Shown: positions 1 to 6,338 of the stretch, piece after piece
Layout of the letters: each line of letters begins with the position of its first letter
Position numbering within the stretch: position 1 is the stretch's first letter
Assembly (NCBI GenBank): GCA_030655735.1
Contig: JAUSPK010000216.1
Location: forward strand, 1-8,532
Length of the DNA stretch: 8,532 nt
From: Syntrophales bacterium
GTDB lineage: Bacteria > Desulfobacterota > Syntrophia > Syntrophales > UBA2210
Direction of reading: 5' to 3'
Position numbers and translations under genes: made by a program
The notes under the pieces: generated by a model
What the model was told of the DNA's origin: nothing
What the model saw: the letters and a program-made list of their open reading frames with translations, nothing else
Databases searched by the model: none

Positions 1-126
1 GTCTTCCATAAGTGCGTATTCGAGATGCGCGTACGTATCCGCATGGCCCCTGCTCATGAAAAGGCAGGCCGGGTCGGGCGTCATCTGAAAGGGTTTCTCT
101 CTGAAGCCGTAGTAAGATTCGTACAT
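1..126 (-). CDS. ExeA/GspA-like AAA+ ATPase, N-terminal 42 codons (cut by window edge)
   Basis: Reading leftward from an ATG at 126, the frame stays open to base 1 and gives 42 residues beginning MYESYYGFREKPFQMTPDP and ending LEYALMED. This matches the very conserved start of the ExeA/GspA family (MYxxfYGlrekPFxltPDP, then a leader with a YALxE-like segment). These are AAA+ ATPases of type II secretion, MSHA pilus or exopolysaccharide (XrtA-associated) loci. The Walker motifs would lie beyond the window, so ATP binding cannot be checked and the sub-family cannot be chosen. The family-typical N-terminus fixes the start. A purine-rich AGAGGG lies about 14 nt upstream, which is far for a ribosome binding site. 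The frame is also open for 36 codons upstream of this ATG without a good start, and I regard that as leader. It follows the kinase gene on the same strand after about 300 bases, so it probably has its own promoter. Confidence 0.72.
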   Translation of the reverse strand, partial: MYESYYGFREKPFQMTPDPACLFMSRGHADTYAHLEYALMED

Positions 127-433
127 ATGACTGTAGATAGCCCTCTTGCCTTGTTGAATACGGTACCAATCACCGGTTCCGTGACAGCTTCGGGGAACGT
201 GAGGGATCAGCCCGTACTGACTTTTCAGCGTTTATCACGCTCGGAATTGTGTGCCTGAAGACTCCCTCTCCGCCTATCATATTTTTTATTGTAACAAAAG
301 ATGTTTTGACCAACATACTATAAACACTACCTAAAAAATGATTCTTATGGATGCTGGTAGTGAGGCGTCGGCATCATCCCGTGTACATATCTGTGGGCAG
401 TCAACTGGCAGACTTGATTTTTCGATCGGCGCC
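127..433. other. Intergenic region between the FGGY kinase and the ExeA-like gene; no gene recognised
   Basis: These 307 bases separate the kinase stop from the start of the ExeA-like ATPase. No frame on either strand gives a recognisable protein. Open frames here on the plus strand have no family resemblance and run into coding sequence of the opposite strand. The part from about 275 to 345 is clearly richer in A+T than its surroundings and, read on the minus strand, contains TACAAT- and TATAGT-like hexamers that could serve as -10 elements, but neither has a good -35 at normal spacing. A small perfect inverted repeat (ATGTT/AACAT around a 6-base loop, 301-316) sits in the same stretch and could be an operator or chance. 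I see no convincing hairpin plus T-run terminator after the kinase. The AT-rich stretch is the most plausible place for a promoter driving the ExeA-like gene. Confidence 0.5.
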
Positions 434-1990
434 TCATTGAGGATAGCCGGTAATATCTCTGATCCGCTCATAGAGAGGCTTCAGGCGCCTGTACATCTTT
501 ACATAGACATCGTGGTAGAGTTGATTATAGAGTTCCTGGTTCTCCCGGTTCGGTTCGAATACCTCGCCGACATGTGTCATGGCCTTGGCCGCCGATTCAA
601 AATCGGCGTGCAGGCCGAGGCCCACGGCGGCATCTATCGCGGCCCCGAGACCCGATGTTTCATAGACATGCGGCCGGGACGTCGGCAATCCGAAGATGTC
701 GGCCGTCACCTGCATGGCGTTTTTGCTCTGTGAACCGCCGCCGGATACGCGAAGGCTGGTTATGGGAATGTGCGTCCGCTTTTCTATCCGTTCCTTCCCC
801 TCCCTGAGGGCGTAGCCCAACCCTTCGAGGATGGCCCGGTAGACATGCCCCTTTGTATGCACGTCGCCGAAGCCGATTATGGCGCCCTTGGCTTCGGGTC
901 CGGGAAGTTTTAAGCCGGGGGTCCAGTAGGGCTGCAACACAAGCCCCATGGAGCCGGGGGGGATATCATCCACCATTTTGTCAAAGAGGGTTTCCGGTGT
1001 TACTCCCTGCAGGGACGCCTCCTGCTGCTCCCGGTAGCCGAATTCCTTTTTGAACCAGCTCACCATCCAGAACCCACGGTAGATCTGAACCTCTATAGTA
1101 TAATAATCCGGCACCGCGGATGGGTAGGAGGGGAGGAGGGGAATCGGTTCCACATATTTCCTGCTGGTGACATTGATGGTGGCGGTTGTGCCGTAACTCA
1201 GGCAGCCTATGGAGGGATCGAGACTTCCCGAACCGATCACCTCGCACGCCTTGTCCGTGGCCGCCGCTATGAGGGGCAGGCCTTCGGGAATCCCCGTTTC
1301 CTCGGAGGCCTTTCGGGTGATGCTCCCCATCGGTTGTCCCGGGGGGATGAGCTCCGGAAGCATTTCGCGCTCCACGGGAATGACCTTCCACTTCCAGTCC
1401 CAGCCGGAGGCCCAGCGCAGGTGCTTGTAATCGAAGGGTATCATGGCCACCTGACACCCGATGGAATCCACGAACTCTCCCGTGAGGAGGTAAGTAAGGT
1501 ACCCGGAGAGGAGGAGGTATTTGTGCGTTTTTTCCCAGACCTCAGGCTGATAGGTGCGGAGCCAGTTTGCCTCCGCCTCGGTTTGAAGATAGGAGATCGT
1601 ATCGCTGACGCGGGCAAGCTTGAAGAGCAGTCCCCAGGGGCCACCAAGGGGAGGCACTCCGTATGTCTTGCGCTGATCCAGCCATATCATGGCTGGCCGA
1701 AGGGGTTTGCCGTCTTTGCCCACGTTCACGATTGTGCTTCTCTGTGTGGTGATGGAAACGCCGGCAATACGCTCCTGGTATTTCCCCTGTTTCCATAACC
1801 CCTGACAGGCCCGGCAGAGGGCCTGCCAGAAGACGGCGGGATCCTGTTCCGCCCATCCGGGTTGTTCCGAGTAGTAGGGCTCAAAGATGATCTGCTGGCG
1901 CGCTATCATCTCCCCCTTCAGATCAAAGAGCAGGGCCTTCAGGCTCTGTGTTCCGTTATCGATGGAAAGAAGCAGATCCCTGTTCTCCAT
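434..1990 (-). CDS. FGGY-family carbohydrate/polyol kinase
   Basis: The 518-residue product has the length and layout of FGGY kinases (GlpK, XylB and relatives), cytosolic enzymes that phosphorylate a sugar or polyol with ATP. Visible are the N-terminal phosphate loop SIDNGTQS (9-16), the GWAEQDPAVFW segment (45-55), TTQRSTIV followed by RPAMIWLDQR (81-107), the catalytic-base region ATDKACEVIGSG with Asp246, the phosphate motif SYGTTATIN (265-273), and C-terminal SGGGSQS (416-422) and GLGAAIDAA (447-455) for the nucleotide. Asp246 falls where glycerol kinase has its catalytic Asp, and Arg84 is kept. The Glu that follows this Arg in glycerol kinases (QRET) is Ser here (QRST), so glycerol is not a safe substrate call. 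The ATG at 1990 is 30 nt downstream of a glpD remnant, and a G-rich run precedes it. The gene appears intact. The context hints at glycerol or another polyol, but the substrate remains open. Confidence 0.93.
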   Translation of the reverse strand: MENRDLLLSIDNGTQSLKALLFDLKGEMIARQQIIFEPYYSEQPGWAEQDPAVFWQALCRACQGLWKQGKYQERIAGVSITTQRSTIVNVGKDGKPLRPAMIWLDQRKTYGVPPLGGPWGLLFKLARVSDTISYLQTEAEANWLRTYQPEVWEKTHKYLLLSGYLTYLLTGEFVDSIGCQVAMIPFDYKHLRWASGWDWKWKVIPVEREMLPELIPPGQPMGSITRKASEETGIPEGLPLIAAATDKACEVIGSGSLDPSIGCLSYGTTATINVTSRKYVEPIPLLPSYPSAVPDYYTIEVQIYRGFWMVSWFKKEFGYREQQEASLQGVTPETLFDKMVDDIPPGSMGLVLQPYWTPGLKLPGPEAKGAIIGFGDVHTKGHVYRAILEGLGYALREGKERIEKRTHIPITSLRVSGGGSQSKNAMQVTADIFGLPTSRPHVYETSGLGAAIDAAVGLGLHADFESAAKAMTHVGEVFEPNRENQELYNQLYHDVYVKMYRRLKPLYERIRDITGYPQ

Positions 1991-2020
1991 GGCATACCCC
2001 CCGTTTCCGGTCTTTTGTCC

Positions 2021-2320
2021 CTAACCTTTTTTGTTCGGGATCGAATAGGAGCGCCTCCACAGTTCGAGGTAATCCTTGATCTCCTGACTCCAGCGTCTCT
2101 TGTCCCACGGTAGCGAAGTCTCACAGAGTTTCTATACGCGTTCAATATACGCCTTGGCTCCCCCGGGTGTCAATAATCCTATCCTTACCCTCCTCCTCAG
2201 GAGAAGGTCGGGAAGGTGCCGTACCTGTTCCCGCCTTGCCACGAAGGGCAGTTCCGCCCACAGCGTAAGGGTGCCCGGGATGGGCGTAAGGTCAGCGGCG
2301 GGTGCCCGATTCGTCTCCAT
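2021..2320 (-). pseudogene. Remnant of glycerol-3-phosphate dehydrogenase C-terminus (glpD-like), with an in-frame stop
   Basis: Reading leftward from an ATG at 2320, the frame gives 62 residues, a TAG at 2134-2132, then 36 more residues in the same frame to a second TAG at 2023-2021. The first part carries LTPIPGTLTLWAELPFVARR and then EQVRHLPDLLLRRRVRIGLL. The second part carries KLCETSLPWDKRRW and later YLELWRRSY. Both parts together match, in order, the helical C-terminal domain of FAD-dependent glycerol-3-phosphate dehydrogenases (IPGTxxLWAEL, EQVxHLxDLLLRRxRLGLL, LCxxxLxWDxxRWxxE, YLxLW). A full enzyme has roughly 500-550 residues; here the FAD-binding and catalytic part is absent and rsmI occupies its place. 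Similarity starts about ten codons after the ATG. The remnant therefore shows both a large 5' loss and a premature stop, and I treat it as non-functional. A short expressed protein from 2320 to 2132 cannot be excluded. The intact FGGY kinase follows 30 nt later, the order expected of a glpD-glpK type operon. Confidence 0.75.
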
Positions 2321-2328
2321 GGGGGATA

Positions 2329-3189
2329 TCAGTAGGATCCATTGTCCGACTCTTCCTGTATGAAGTCGATGACGTGCCGGTATATCTCCTTTCTCGGCAT
2401 ATCCGTCTCCTCCGAGAGAGTATCGATGATATCCCGGGTGGATGATGCGGGGTCTTTGCGGGCCTCTTGAAAACGTGTCCGTATTTCTTCGGGGGACACG
2501 CCCGGGCGGGTAGTGGCGGCCCCCGAGACGACCAGCGTAATCTCCCCCTTTACCTTTTTCCCCTGGAGAGATTCGATGACCTCACCCACGGAGCCGCGCA
2601 GTGTCTCTTCGTATATCTTCGTCAGCTCCCGGGAGACGGCGATCTGCCGGTCCCCAAGGATCTCACCAATATCCTTCAGTGTGGAGACGAGTCGGTTGGG
2701 GGATTCGTAGAAGACCATGGTCTTTGTTTCCCCCCTGACGGATTCGAGGAGGTGCCTTCTCTTCCCGCTACGGGAGGGGAGGAATGCAAAGAAGACAAAG
2801 CTGTCCATGGGGAGGCCGGAAACGTTAAGCGCGGCAACTGCGGCGACCGGACCCGGGATGGGGACGACTCGGATATCCTCGGCGATGGCCTGCTTGACGA
2901 AGACGTATCCGGGGTCGGATATCCCGGGTGTTCCCGCGTCGGAGACGTAGGCGATATCGGTTCCATCATTCAGCCTGGTTATCAGGTGGGCGCTCTTTTT
3001 AAGTTCGTTGCGGTCGTGGAGACTGGTCAGTGACGTGTCAATCCCGTAGGCATCGAGTAGTATCCTCGTCCTGCGCGTGTCTTCCGCCGCGATCAGCCCG
3101 ACTTCCCTGAGGATGCGGATGGCACGAAGGGTTATATCCTCCAGATTGCCGATAGGGGTGGCAACGATGTATAGGGTTCCTTTTTGCAT
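2329..3189 (-). CDS. rsmI: 16S rRNA 2'-O-ribose C1402 methyltransferase RsmI
   Basis: The 286-residue protein matches the tetrapyrrole-methylase-fold family RsmI (YraL), which methylates the 2'-OH of C1402 in the decoding centre of 16S rRNA using S-adenosylmethionine. Diagnostic segments are GTLYIVATPIGNLEDIT (4-20), the AEDTRRTR motif (35-42), AYVSDAGTPGISDPG (80-94), the PIPGPVA loop (110-116), FYESPNRL (160-167) and SRELTKIYEETLRG (186-199). The C-terminal helical tail (PRKEIYRHVIDFI) is present, so the gene is complete, and its length equals that of the E. coli enzyme. The ATG at 3189 lies 12 nt after the yraN stop, so it is probably the last gene of the translation operon. Directly downstream begins the glpD remnant, only 8 nt from the TGA. 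Confidence 0.95.
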   Translation of the reverse strand: MQKGTLYIVATPIGNLEDITLRAIRILREVGLIAAEDTRRTRILLDAYGIDTSLTSLHDRNELKKSAHLITRLNDGTDIAYVSDAGTPGISDPGYVFVKQAIAEDIRVVPIPGPVAAVAALNVSGLPMDSFVFFAFLPSRSGKRRHLLESVRGETKTMVFYESPNRLVSTLKDIGEILGDRQIAVSRELTKIYEETLRGSVGEVIESLQGKKVKGEITLVVSGAATTRPGVSPEEIRTRFQEARKDPASSTRDIIDTLSEETDMPRKEIYRHVIDFIQEESDNGSY

Positions 3190-3201
3190 GACGGTCCGCG
3201 A

Positions 3202-3600
3202 TTACAAACTCAGGTCGAATGCGTTTCGTATCAGTTGTACCTGGCTCCCCTGCGGCATGAATCGTATGGCCACCACATCGAACCTCGCGTTGTGTTCGCC
3301 AAGCCCCTTCTCCTGCAGGTAGTGGAGCGCCACCTTCGATATCTTCTTCTGTTTGGCTGGGCCGACGGCCTCTTCGGGTGAGCCGAAGCTGTCCGATTCT
3401 CTCCCCTTGACCTCGACAAAGACCACGTCTTTTTTATCCATGGCGATGATGTCGACCTCTCCATAGAGGCATCGGTAGTTTCTCTCGACGATCCGGTACC
3501 CCTCCTTTTTCAGACAGGCGGCCGCCAGATCTTCTCCCTTTGTGCCCTTTCCTCTGTTATTTGATCTTGAAGGACCTCCTGTGGATCTTGCATCGGCCAT
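3202..3600 (-). CDS. yraN: YraN/UPF0102 family putative endonuclease-like protein
   Basis: The 132-residue product carries the hallmark of the YraN (UPF0102) family, a PD-(D/E)xK nuclease-like fold related to Holliday-junction resolvases. The segments are GTKGEDLAAACLKKEGYRIVERNYR (19-43), then GEVDIIAMDKKDVVFVEVKGR (47-67). Glu48, Asp50, Glu63 and Lys65 occupy the expected metal-binding and catalytic positions. The biochemical role of the family is not settled, so nuclease activity is an inference from the motif. The first ~16 residues (MADARSTGGPSRSNNR) lie upstream of where most family members start and are encoded inside the 3' end of rnhB, overlapping it by 44 nt. No later ATG, GTG or TTG precedes the conserved domain, so the ATG at 3600 is the best available start. 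It is paired with rnhB in many bacteria, as here. Confidence 0.9.
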   Translation of the reverse strand: MADARSTGGPSRSNNRGKGTKGEDLAAACLKKEGYRIVERNYRCLYGEVDIIAMDKKDVVFVEVKGRESDSFGSPEEAVGPAKQKKISKVALHYLQEKGLGEHNARFDVVAIRFMPQGSQVQLIRNAFDLSL

Positions 3601-4141
3601 ATTTTTTTACCGCCTCCCGATGTTCCTCAGTTCCGTATCCCTTGTTTTTGAGGAAGTTATACTGGGGATACAGGACATGAAACCTGTCCATGATATGATC
3701 TCTTGATACGTGTGCTATGATGGAAGCGGCCGCCACGGAAATGCTCAGTGAATCTCCCTTAATGATCGTCTCCTGCGGGATGGATGTGTGGATGGTATTT
3801 ATTCCGTCTATGAGGATGTAATCGGGCTGGGGGGAGAGGTCCGAGATGGCCATCTTCATCGCCGATAGTGTTGCCTGGAGGATATTGATTCGGTCTATGG
3901 CCGAGGCCTCCATGATGCCCAAACCAACGGAGATGGCGTCATTTCGTATTGTTGTGTACAGGGACTCTCTTTTCCGGGGAGTCAGCTTCTTTGAGTCTCT
4001 GATTTCCCCGTTTGTGTAATCCGAAGGTAAAATGACTGCCGCCGCAACGACAGGACCTGCGAGTGGTCCCCTCCCGGCCTCGTCGACGCCGGCGATCGCG
4101 TCAAAACCACGCCGGCGGGCGCACAGCTCGAATTGATGCAT
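3557..4141 (-). CDS. rnhB: Ribonuclease HII
   Basis: RNase HII cleaves the RNA strand of RNA-DNA hybrids and starts removal of single ribonucleotides from DNA. The 194-residue reading has all four metal-binding acids at the family spacing: Asp20-Glu21 in GVDEAGRGPLAGPV, Asp112 in YILIDG and Asp130 in IIKGDSLSISVAAASIIAHVSRD. The DSKKL motif (49-53) and a C-terminal GYGTEEHREA segment are also present. These residues are each offset by four from E. coli D16, E17, D108 and D126. I chose the ATG at 4141, one base after the rplS TGA, because AGAAGG sits just upstream. An in-frame TTG at 4156 would add five residues and overlap rplS, but its upstream GGA is too close to be a good ribosome binding site. 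The 3' end overlaps yraN by 44 nt. Confidence 0.95.
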   Translation of the reverse strand: MHQFELCARRRGFDAIAGVDEAGRGPLAGPVVAAAVILPSDYTNGEIRDSKKLTPRKRESLYTTIRNDAISVGLGIMEASAIDRINILQATLSAMKMAISDLSPQPDYILIDGINTIHTSIPQETIIKGDSLSISVAAASIIAHVSRDHIMDRFHVLYPQYNFLKNKGYGTEEHREAVKKYGRCKIHRRSFKIK

Positions 4142-4142
4142 G

Positions 4143-4490
4143 TCACCTTCTGCCAAGTTCCTTTATCCTTGCCTTCTTGCCTTTGAGGTCTCTCAGGTAA
4201 TACAGCCTCGAGCGCCGCACCCTGCCCTTCATGATCACCTCTATCTTGTCGATAATGGGTGAGTGAATGGGAAAGGTCCTCTCGACGCCGATACCGGAGG
4301 ATATCTTTCGTACGGTAAAGGTGGCGCGGTTCTGTCCCGCTCTCTTCCGTATGACGGATCCCTGAAAGACCTGGATGCGTTCCTTCTGACCCTCTACAAT
4401 CTTTACATGTACCTTCACGGTGTCACCCGGCCTGAACCCGGGAATATCAAATCTCATTTGTTCTTTCTCAAGCTGGTCGAGAACATTCAT
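4143..4490 (-). CDS. rplS: 50S ribosomal protein bL19
   Basis: The 115-residue protein is a standard bL19, located at the 30S-50S interface of the ribosome. It shows the family core FRPGDTVKVHVKIVEGQKERIQVFQG (19-44), then SVIRKRAG and TFTVRKISSGIGVERTFPIHSPIIDKIEV, and the basic tail VRRSRLYYLRDLKGKKARIKE. Length is normal for the family. The ATG at 4490 is preceded by a strong ribosome binding site (4501-4508), which fits the high expression of ribosomal proteins. It lies 36 nt downstream of the methyltransferase gene and its TGA is one base from the rnhB start, so rnhB is probably translationally coupled to it. Confidence 0.97.
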   Translation of the reverse strand: MNVLDQLEKEQMRFDIPGFRPGDTVKVHVKIVEGQKERIQVFQGSVIRKRAGQNRATFTVRKISSGIGVERTFPIHSPIIDKIEVIMKGRVRRSRLYYLRDLKGKKARIKELGRR

Positions 4491-4500
4491 GATCCAAAAG

Positions 4501-4508
4501 CCTCCTCT
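4501..4508 (-). promoter_or_regulatory. Strong ribosome binding site of rplS
   Basis: On the minus strand this reads AGAGGAGG, nearly the full anti-16S complement, with a 10-base spacer to the rplS ATG at 4490. It lies in the 36-base gap after the methylase gene. It supports independent and strong initiation of bL19 within the operon. Confidence 0.75.
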
Positions 4509-4526
4509 TAGATAGCATATTTATAG

Positions 4527-5102
4527 TTAGTTGTGTCTGCATAATCTGTCCAGCGTGACGGCTGCCGCCGACCTGACGGACAGGTGGTTGTAATCCGAAT
4601 TTCCCTGTATCGGTTCTACAGTGAAGTCGGCCCTCTCAATAACCTCTTCGGCTATTCCCCATCCCGTTCCAAACACGATGAGGAAGGCCTCTCTGCTTTG
4701 TGATATCTTTTCCCCTAGTTCTTCACAGGTCAGAGAACTTTCCCGGGGTGAGGCGCTCGTAACCACCACATTGACCCTCTTCCCGGTCTTCTGCGACAGG
4801 GCTGCTATGGTGCCCTCAAGTGTATCGGTCACCCTCACGATGTCAAAGGCCTTCTTTCTCGAAGGATTGTAGGTAATGCCATATCCCTTCTGCCAGTGAT
4901 GCAGGATACGTTCTACGAACTTTTTCTGCTGCTCTATCGGCGTTATGATGTAAAACCGTTTCACGCCGTACGTCCTGGCGGCCCGTGATATATCGTGTAT
5001 ATCCATATTAGTTACCGCCGTCGTAACGATATCGCCTTTCTTGTTATAAACGGGGTAATGTAAAAGAGCGATGTACAGGTTTTCAGCGCGCATCACACAC
5101 AT
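4527..5102 (-). CDS. SPOUT-like SAM-dependent RNA methyltransferase (PF09936-type), substrate unknown
   Basis: This 191-residue protein resembles the small trmD-adjacent methylase family (Methyltrn_RNA_4, PF09936). It starts LYIALLHYPVYNKKGDIVTTAVTN (9-32), continues MDIHDISRAARTYGV (33-47), and ends with a SPOUT-style trefoil-knot region: LIVFGTGWGI (141-150), AEEVIERADFTVEPI, then YNHLSVRSAAAVTLDRL (171-187). That final region is analogous to the SAM-binding knot of TrmD and SpoU enzymes. The RNA target is not established for this family as far as I know. Two starts are possible. The ATG at 5102 overlaps trmD by 10 nt and has AGAGGA six bases upstream. The ATG at 5093 forms a TGATG junction with the trmD stop. 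Spacing of the ribosome binding site favours 5102. The conserved domain begins after both, so activity should not depend on the choice. Confidence 0.88.
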   Translation of the reverse strand: MCVMRAENLYIALLHYPVYNKKGDIVTTAVTNMDIHDISRAARTYGVKRFYIITPIEQQKKFVERILHHWQKGYGITYNPSRKKAFDIVRVTDTLEGTIAALSQKTGKRVNVVVTSASPRESSLTCEELGEKISQSREAFLIVFGTGWGIAEEVIERADFTVEPIQGNSDYNHLSVRSAAAVTLDRLCRHN

Positions 5103-5842
5103 CCAGGGTCCTCTGCCCTCAGTTCCTCAAGCACCCTTTTATCTTCTTCCGTAAGATCAACCTGCCTGAGCATGTCCGGTCTTCTCTTCAGGGTTCTTCT
5201 GAGGGATTCCCTGTGCCGCCACTCATCTATCTTCTTCTGGTGCCCCGAAAGGAGCACATCCGGAACCTTCCAGCCTTCGTACTCTCGGGGTTTCGTGTAG
5301 TGAGGTCCTTCAAGGAACCCGGTCGAAAAAGAATCGTACAGCACCGAATCGCTGTTTCCCACAAAGCCCGGTACAAGACGGGAAACCGCGTCGACCACGA
5401 TCATCGCGGGCAACTCCCCGCCGCTCAGGACATAGTCCCCTATCGATATCTCTCTATCAACCAGATGTTCTCTGACCCGTTCGTCTATTCCCTCGTAGTG
5501 CCCGCATATCAGGACAATCCTGGAATAGTGAGAGAGCTCCTCCGCGATCTTCTGTTCGAACGGCTCCCCCTGCGGTGAGAGAAGTATAACACACTTCTTC
5601 TCGTCCCCGGCGGGAGCGATGGCCTTCAGGGTATGTGCGACAGGCTCTACCTTCATGACCATCCCGCCGCCCCCTCCGTAAGGGGTATCGTCCGTCGTCC
5701 GGTGTTTGTCTCTGGTGTAATCCCTGATATTATGGAGGTTTACTTCGACGAGGCCCTTGTCTATGGATTTTTTTATGAGACTGCTGCCAAGGGTGGATTG
5801 AAACATTTCCGGAAAGACAGACAAGATATCAAAAACAATCAT
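5093..5842 (-). CDS. trmD: tRNA (guanine37-N1)-methyltransferase TrmD
   Basis: TrmD makes m1G37 next to the anticodon of tRNAs reading CNN codons, preventing +1 frameshifts. The 249-residue sequence is complete. The N-terminal SPOUT domain includes FDILSVFPEMF (4-14), RDYTRDKHRTTDDTPYGGGGGMVM (40-63), the knot motifs LICGHYEGIDERV (111-123) and EISIGDYVLSGGELPAM (131-147), and DAVSRLVPGFVG (151-162) with Arg155. The linker YDSFSTGFLEGPHYTKP carries Asp170, corresponding to the catalytic Asp169 of E. coli TrmD. The C-terminal tRNA-binding part contains VPDVLLSGHQKKIDEWR (193-209). The ATG at 5842 is one base from the rimM stop, implying coupled translation. The 3' end overlaps the next methylase gene. 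Confidence 0.97.
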   Translation of the reverse strand: MIVFDILSVFPEMFQSTLGSSLIKKSIDKGLVEVNLHNIRDYTRDKHRTTDDTPYGGGGGMVMKVEPVAHTLKAIAPAGDEKKCVILLSPQGEPFEQKIAEELSHYSRIVLICGHYEGIDERVREHLVDREISIGDYVLSGGELPAMIVVDAVSRLVPGFVGNSDSVLYDSFSTGFLEGPHYTKPREYEGWKVPDVLLSGHQKKIDEWRHRESLRRTLKRRPDMLRQVDLTEEDKRVLEELRAEDPGCV

Positions 5843-5843
5843 T

Positions 5844-6338
5844 CTACAGCCCTTCGGGCAGCCTCACGACCATAAGGCCTTTTTCAATGTCGATTTCTTG
5901 TACCACATCATCAAACGCCGGGATAAGAGTCTCCCCTTCGCCGTCGTTGCAGATATAGACATCGTTACTCCCCGTCGGCAGAATTGCTGTGATTCGCCCC
6001 AACCTTCGTCCCTCTTCAGTAACAATATCAAGTCCTATGATATCTTCCCAGTAGTACTCGCCATCCGGAAGCCTATCCCGGGGGATAAAGACAGATTGCC
6101 CTACCAACTCACCGGCTGCCTCCAGGCCTTCGATACCTTCAAGTTCAAGAGAAAAGGAGCCTCCTTTAACGCGGAGGTATCTCACGTTTAAAAGAACTGC
6201 GTGCTCAATATCTTCACCGACGAAGACGCTCGCCAGATCTTCGAGTCCCTGCGCCGGGTCACAATATGAAAGAACCTTAAGCCGGCCTTTAAGGCCGCTG
6301 AGTTTAACTATTTTACCTATCTCGAGCAGATCATTCAC
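5844..6338 (-). CDS. rimM: Ribosome maturation factor RimM
   Basis: RimM assists assembly of the 30S head by binding ribosomal protein uS19 and helping 16S rRNA processing. The 164-residue product has the N-terminal RimM beta-barrel (LEIGKIVKLSGLKGRLKVLSY, 5-25) and a C-terminal PRC-barrel. The PRC part shows LPDGEYYWEDIIGLDIV (90-106), GRITAILPTGSNDVYI (114-129) and TLIPAFDDVVQEID (137-150), all typical. The start codon is GTG at 6338, immediately after the khpA TAA with no gap. No better start exists in this frame, so initiation is probably coupled to termination of khpA. It is followed after one base by trmD, the usual rimM-trmD pairing. A TAG stop is used. Confidence 0.95.
   Translation of the reverse strand: MNDLLEIGKIVKLSGLKGRLKVLSYCDPAQGLEDLASVFVGEDIEHAVLLNVRYLRVKGGSFSLELEGIEGLEAAGELVGQSVFIPRDRLPDGEYYWEDIIGLDIVTEEGRRLGRITAILPTGSNDVYICNDGEGETLIPAFDDVVQEIDIEKGLMVVRLPEGL

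Noticed and set aside
25..258. 77-codon plus-strand open frame at the left edge
   Set aside because: It is antisense to the ExeA-like N-terminus, whose family signature is clear on the minus strand.
420..433. Possible rho-independent terminator just after the kinase stop
   Set aside because: Only short, imperfect self-complementarity is present (AGTC/GACT nearby) and no stable stem followed by a T-run could be seen.
338..733. 131-codon open frame on the plus strand at the 3' end of the kinase gene
   Set aside because: It lies mostly antisense to the FGGY kinase, has no recognisable motif, and its composition is explained by the opposite strand.
1334..1798. 154-codon plus-strand open frame inside the kinase gene
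   Set aside because: It is entirely antisense to conserved kinase sequence, with no family resemblance.
2467..3033. 188-codon plus-strand open frame inside rsmI
   Set aside because: It is fully antisense to a complete, well-conserved rsmI; the Gly/Asp-rich product looks like an antisense translation.
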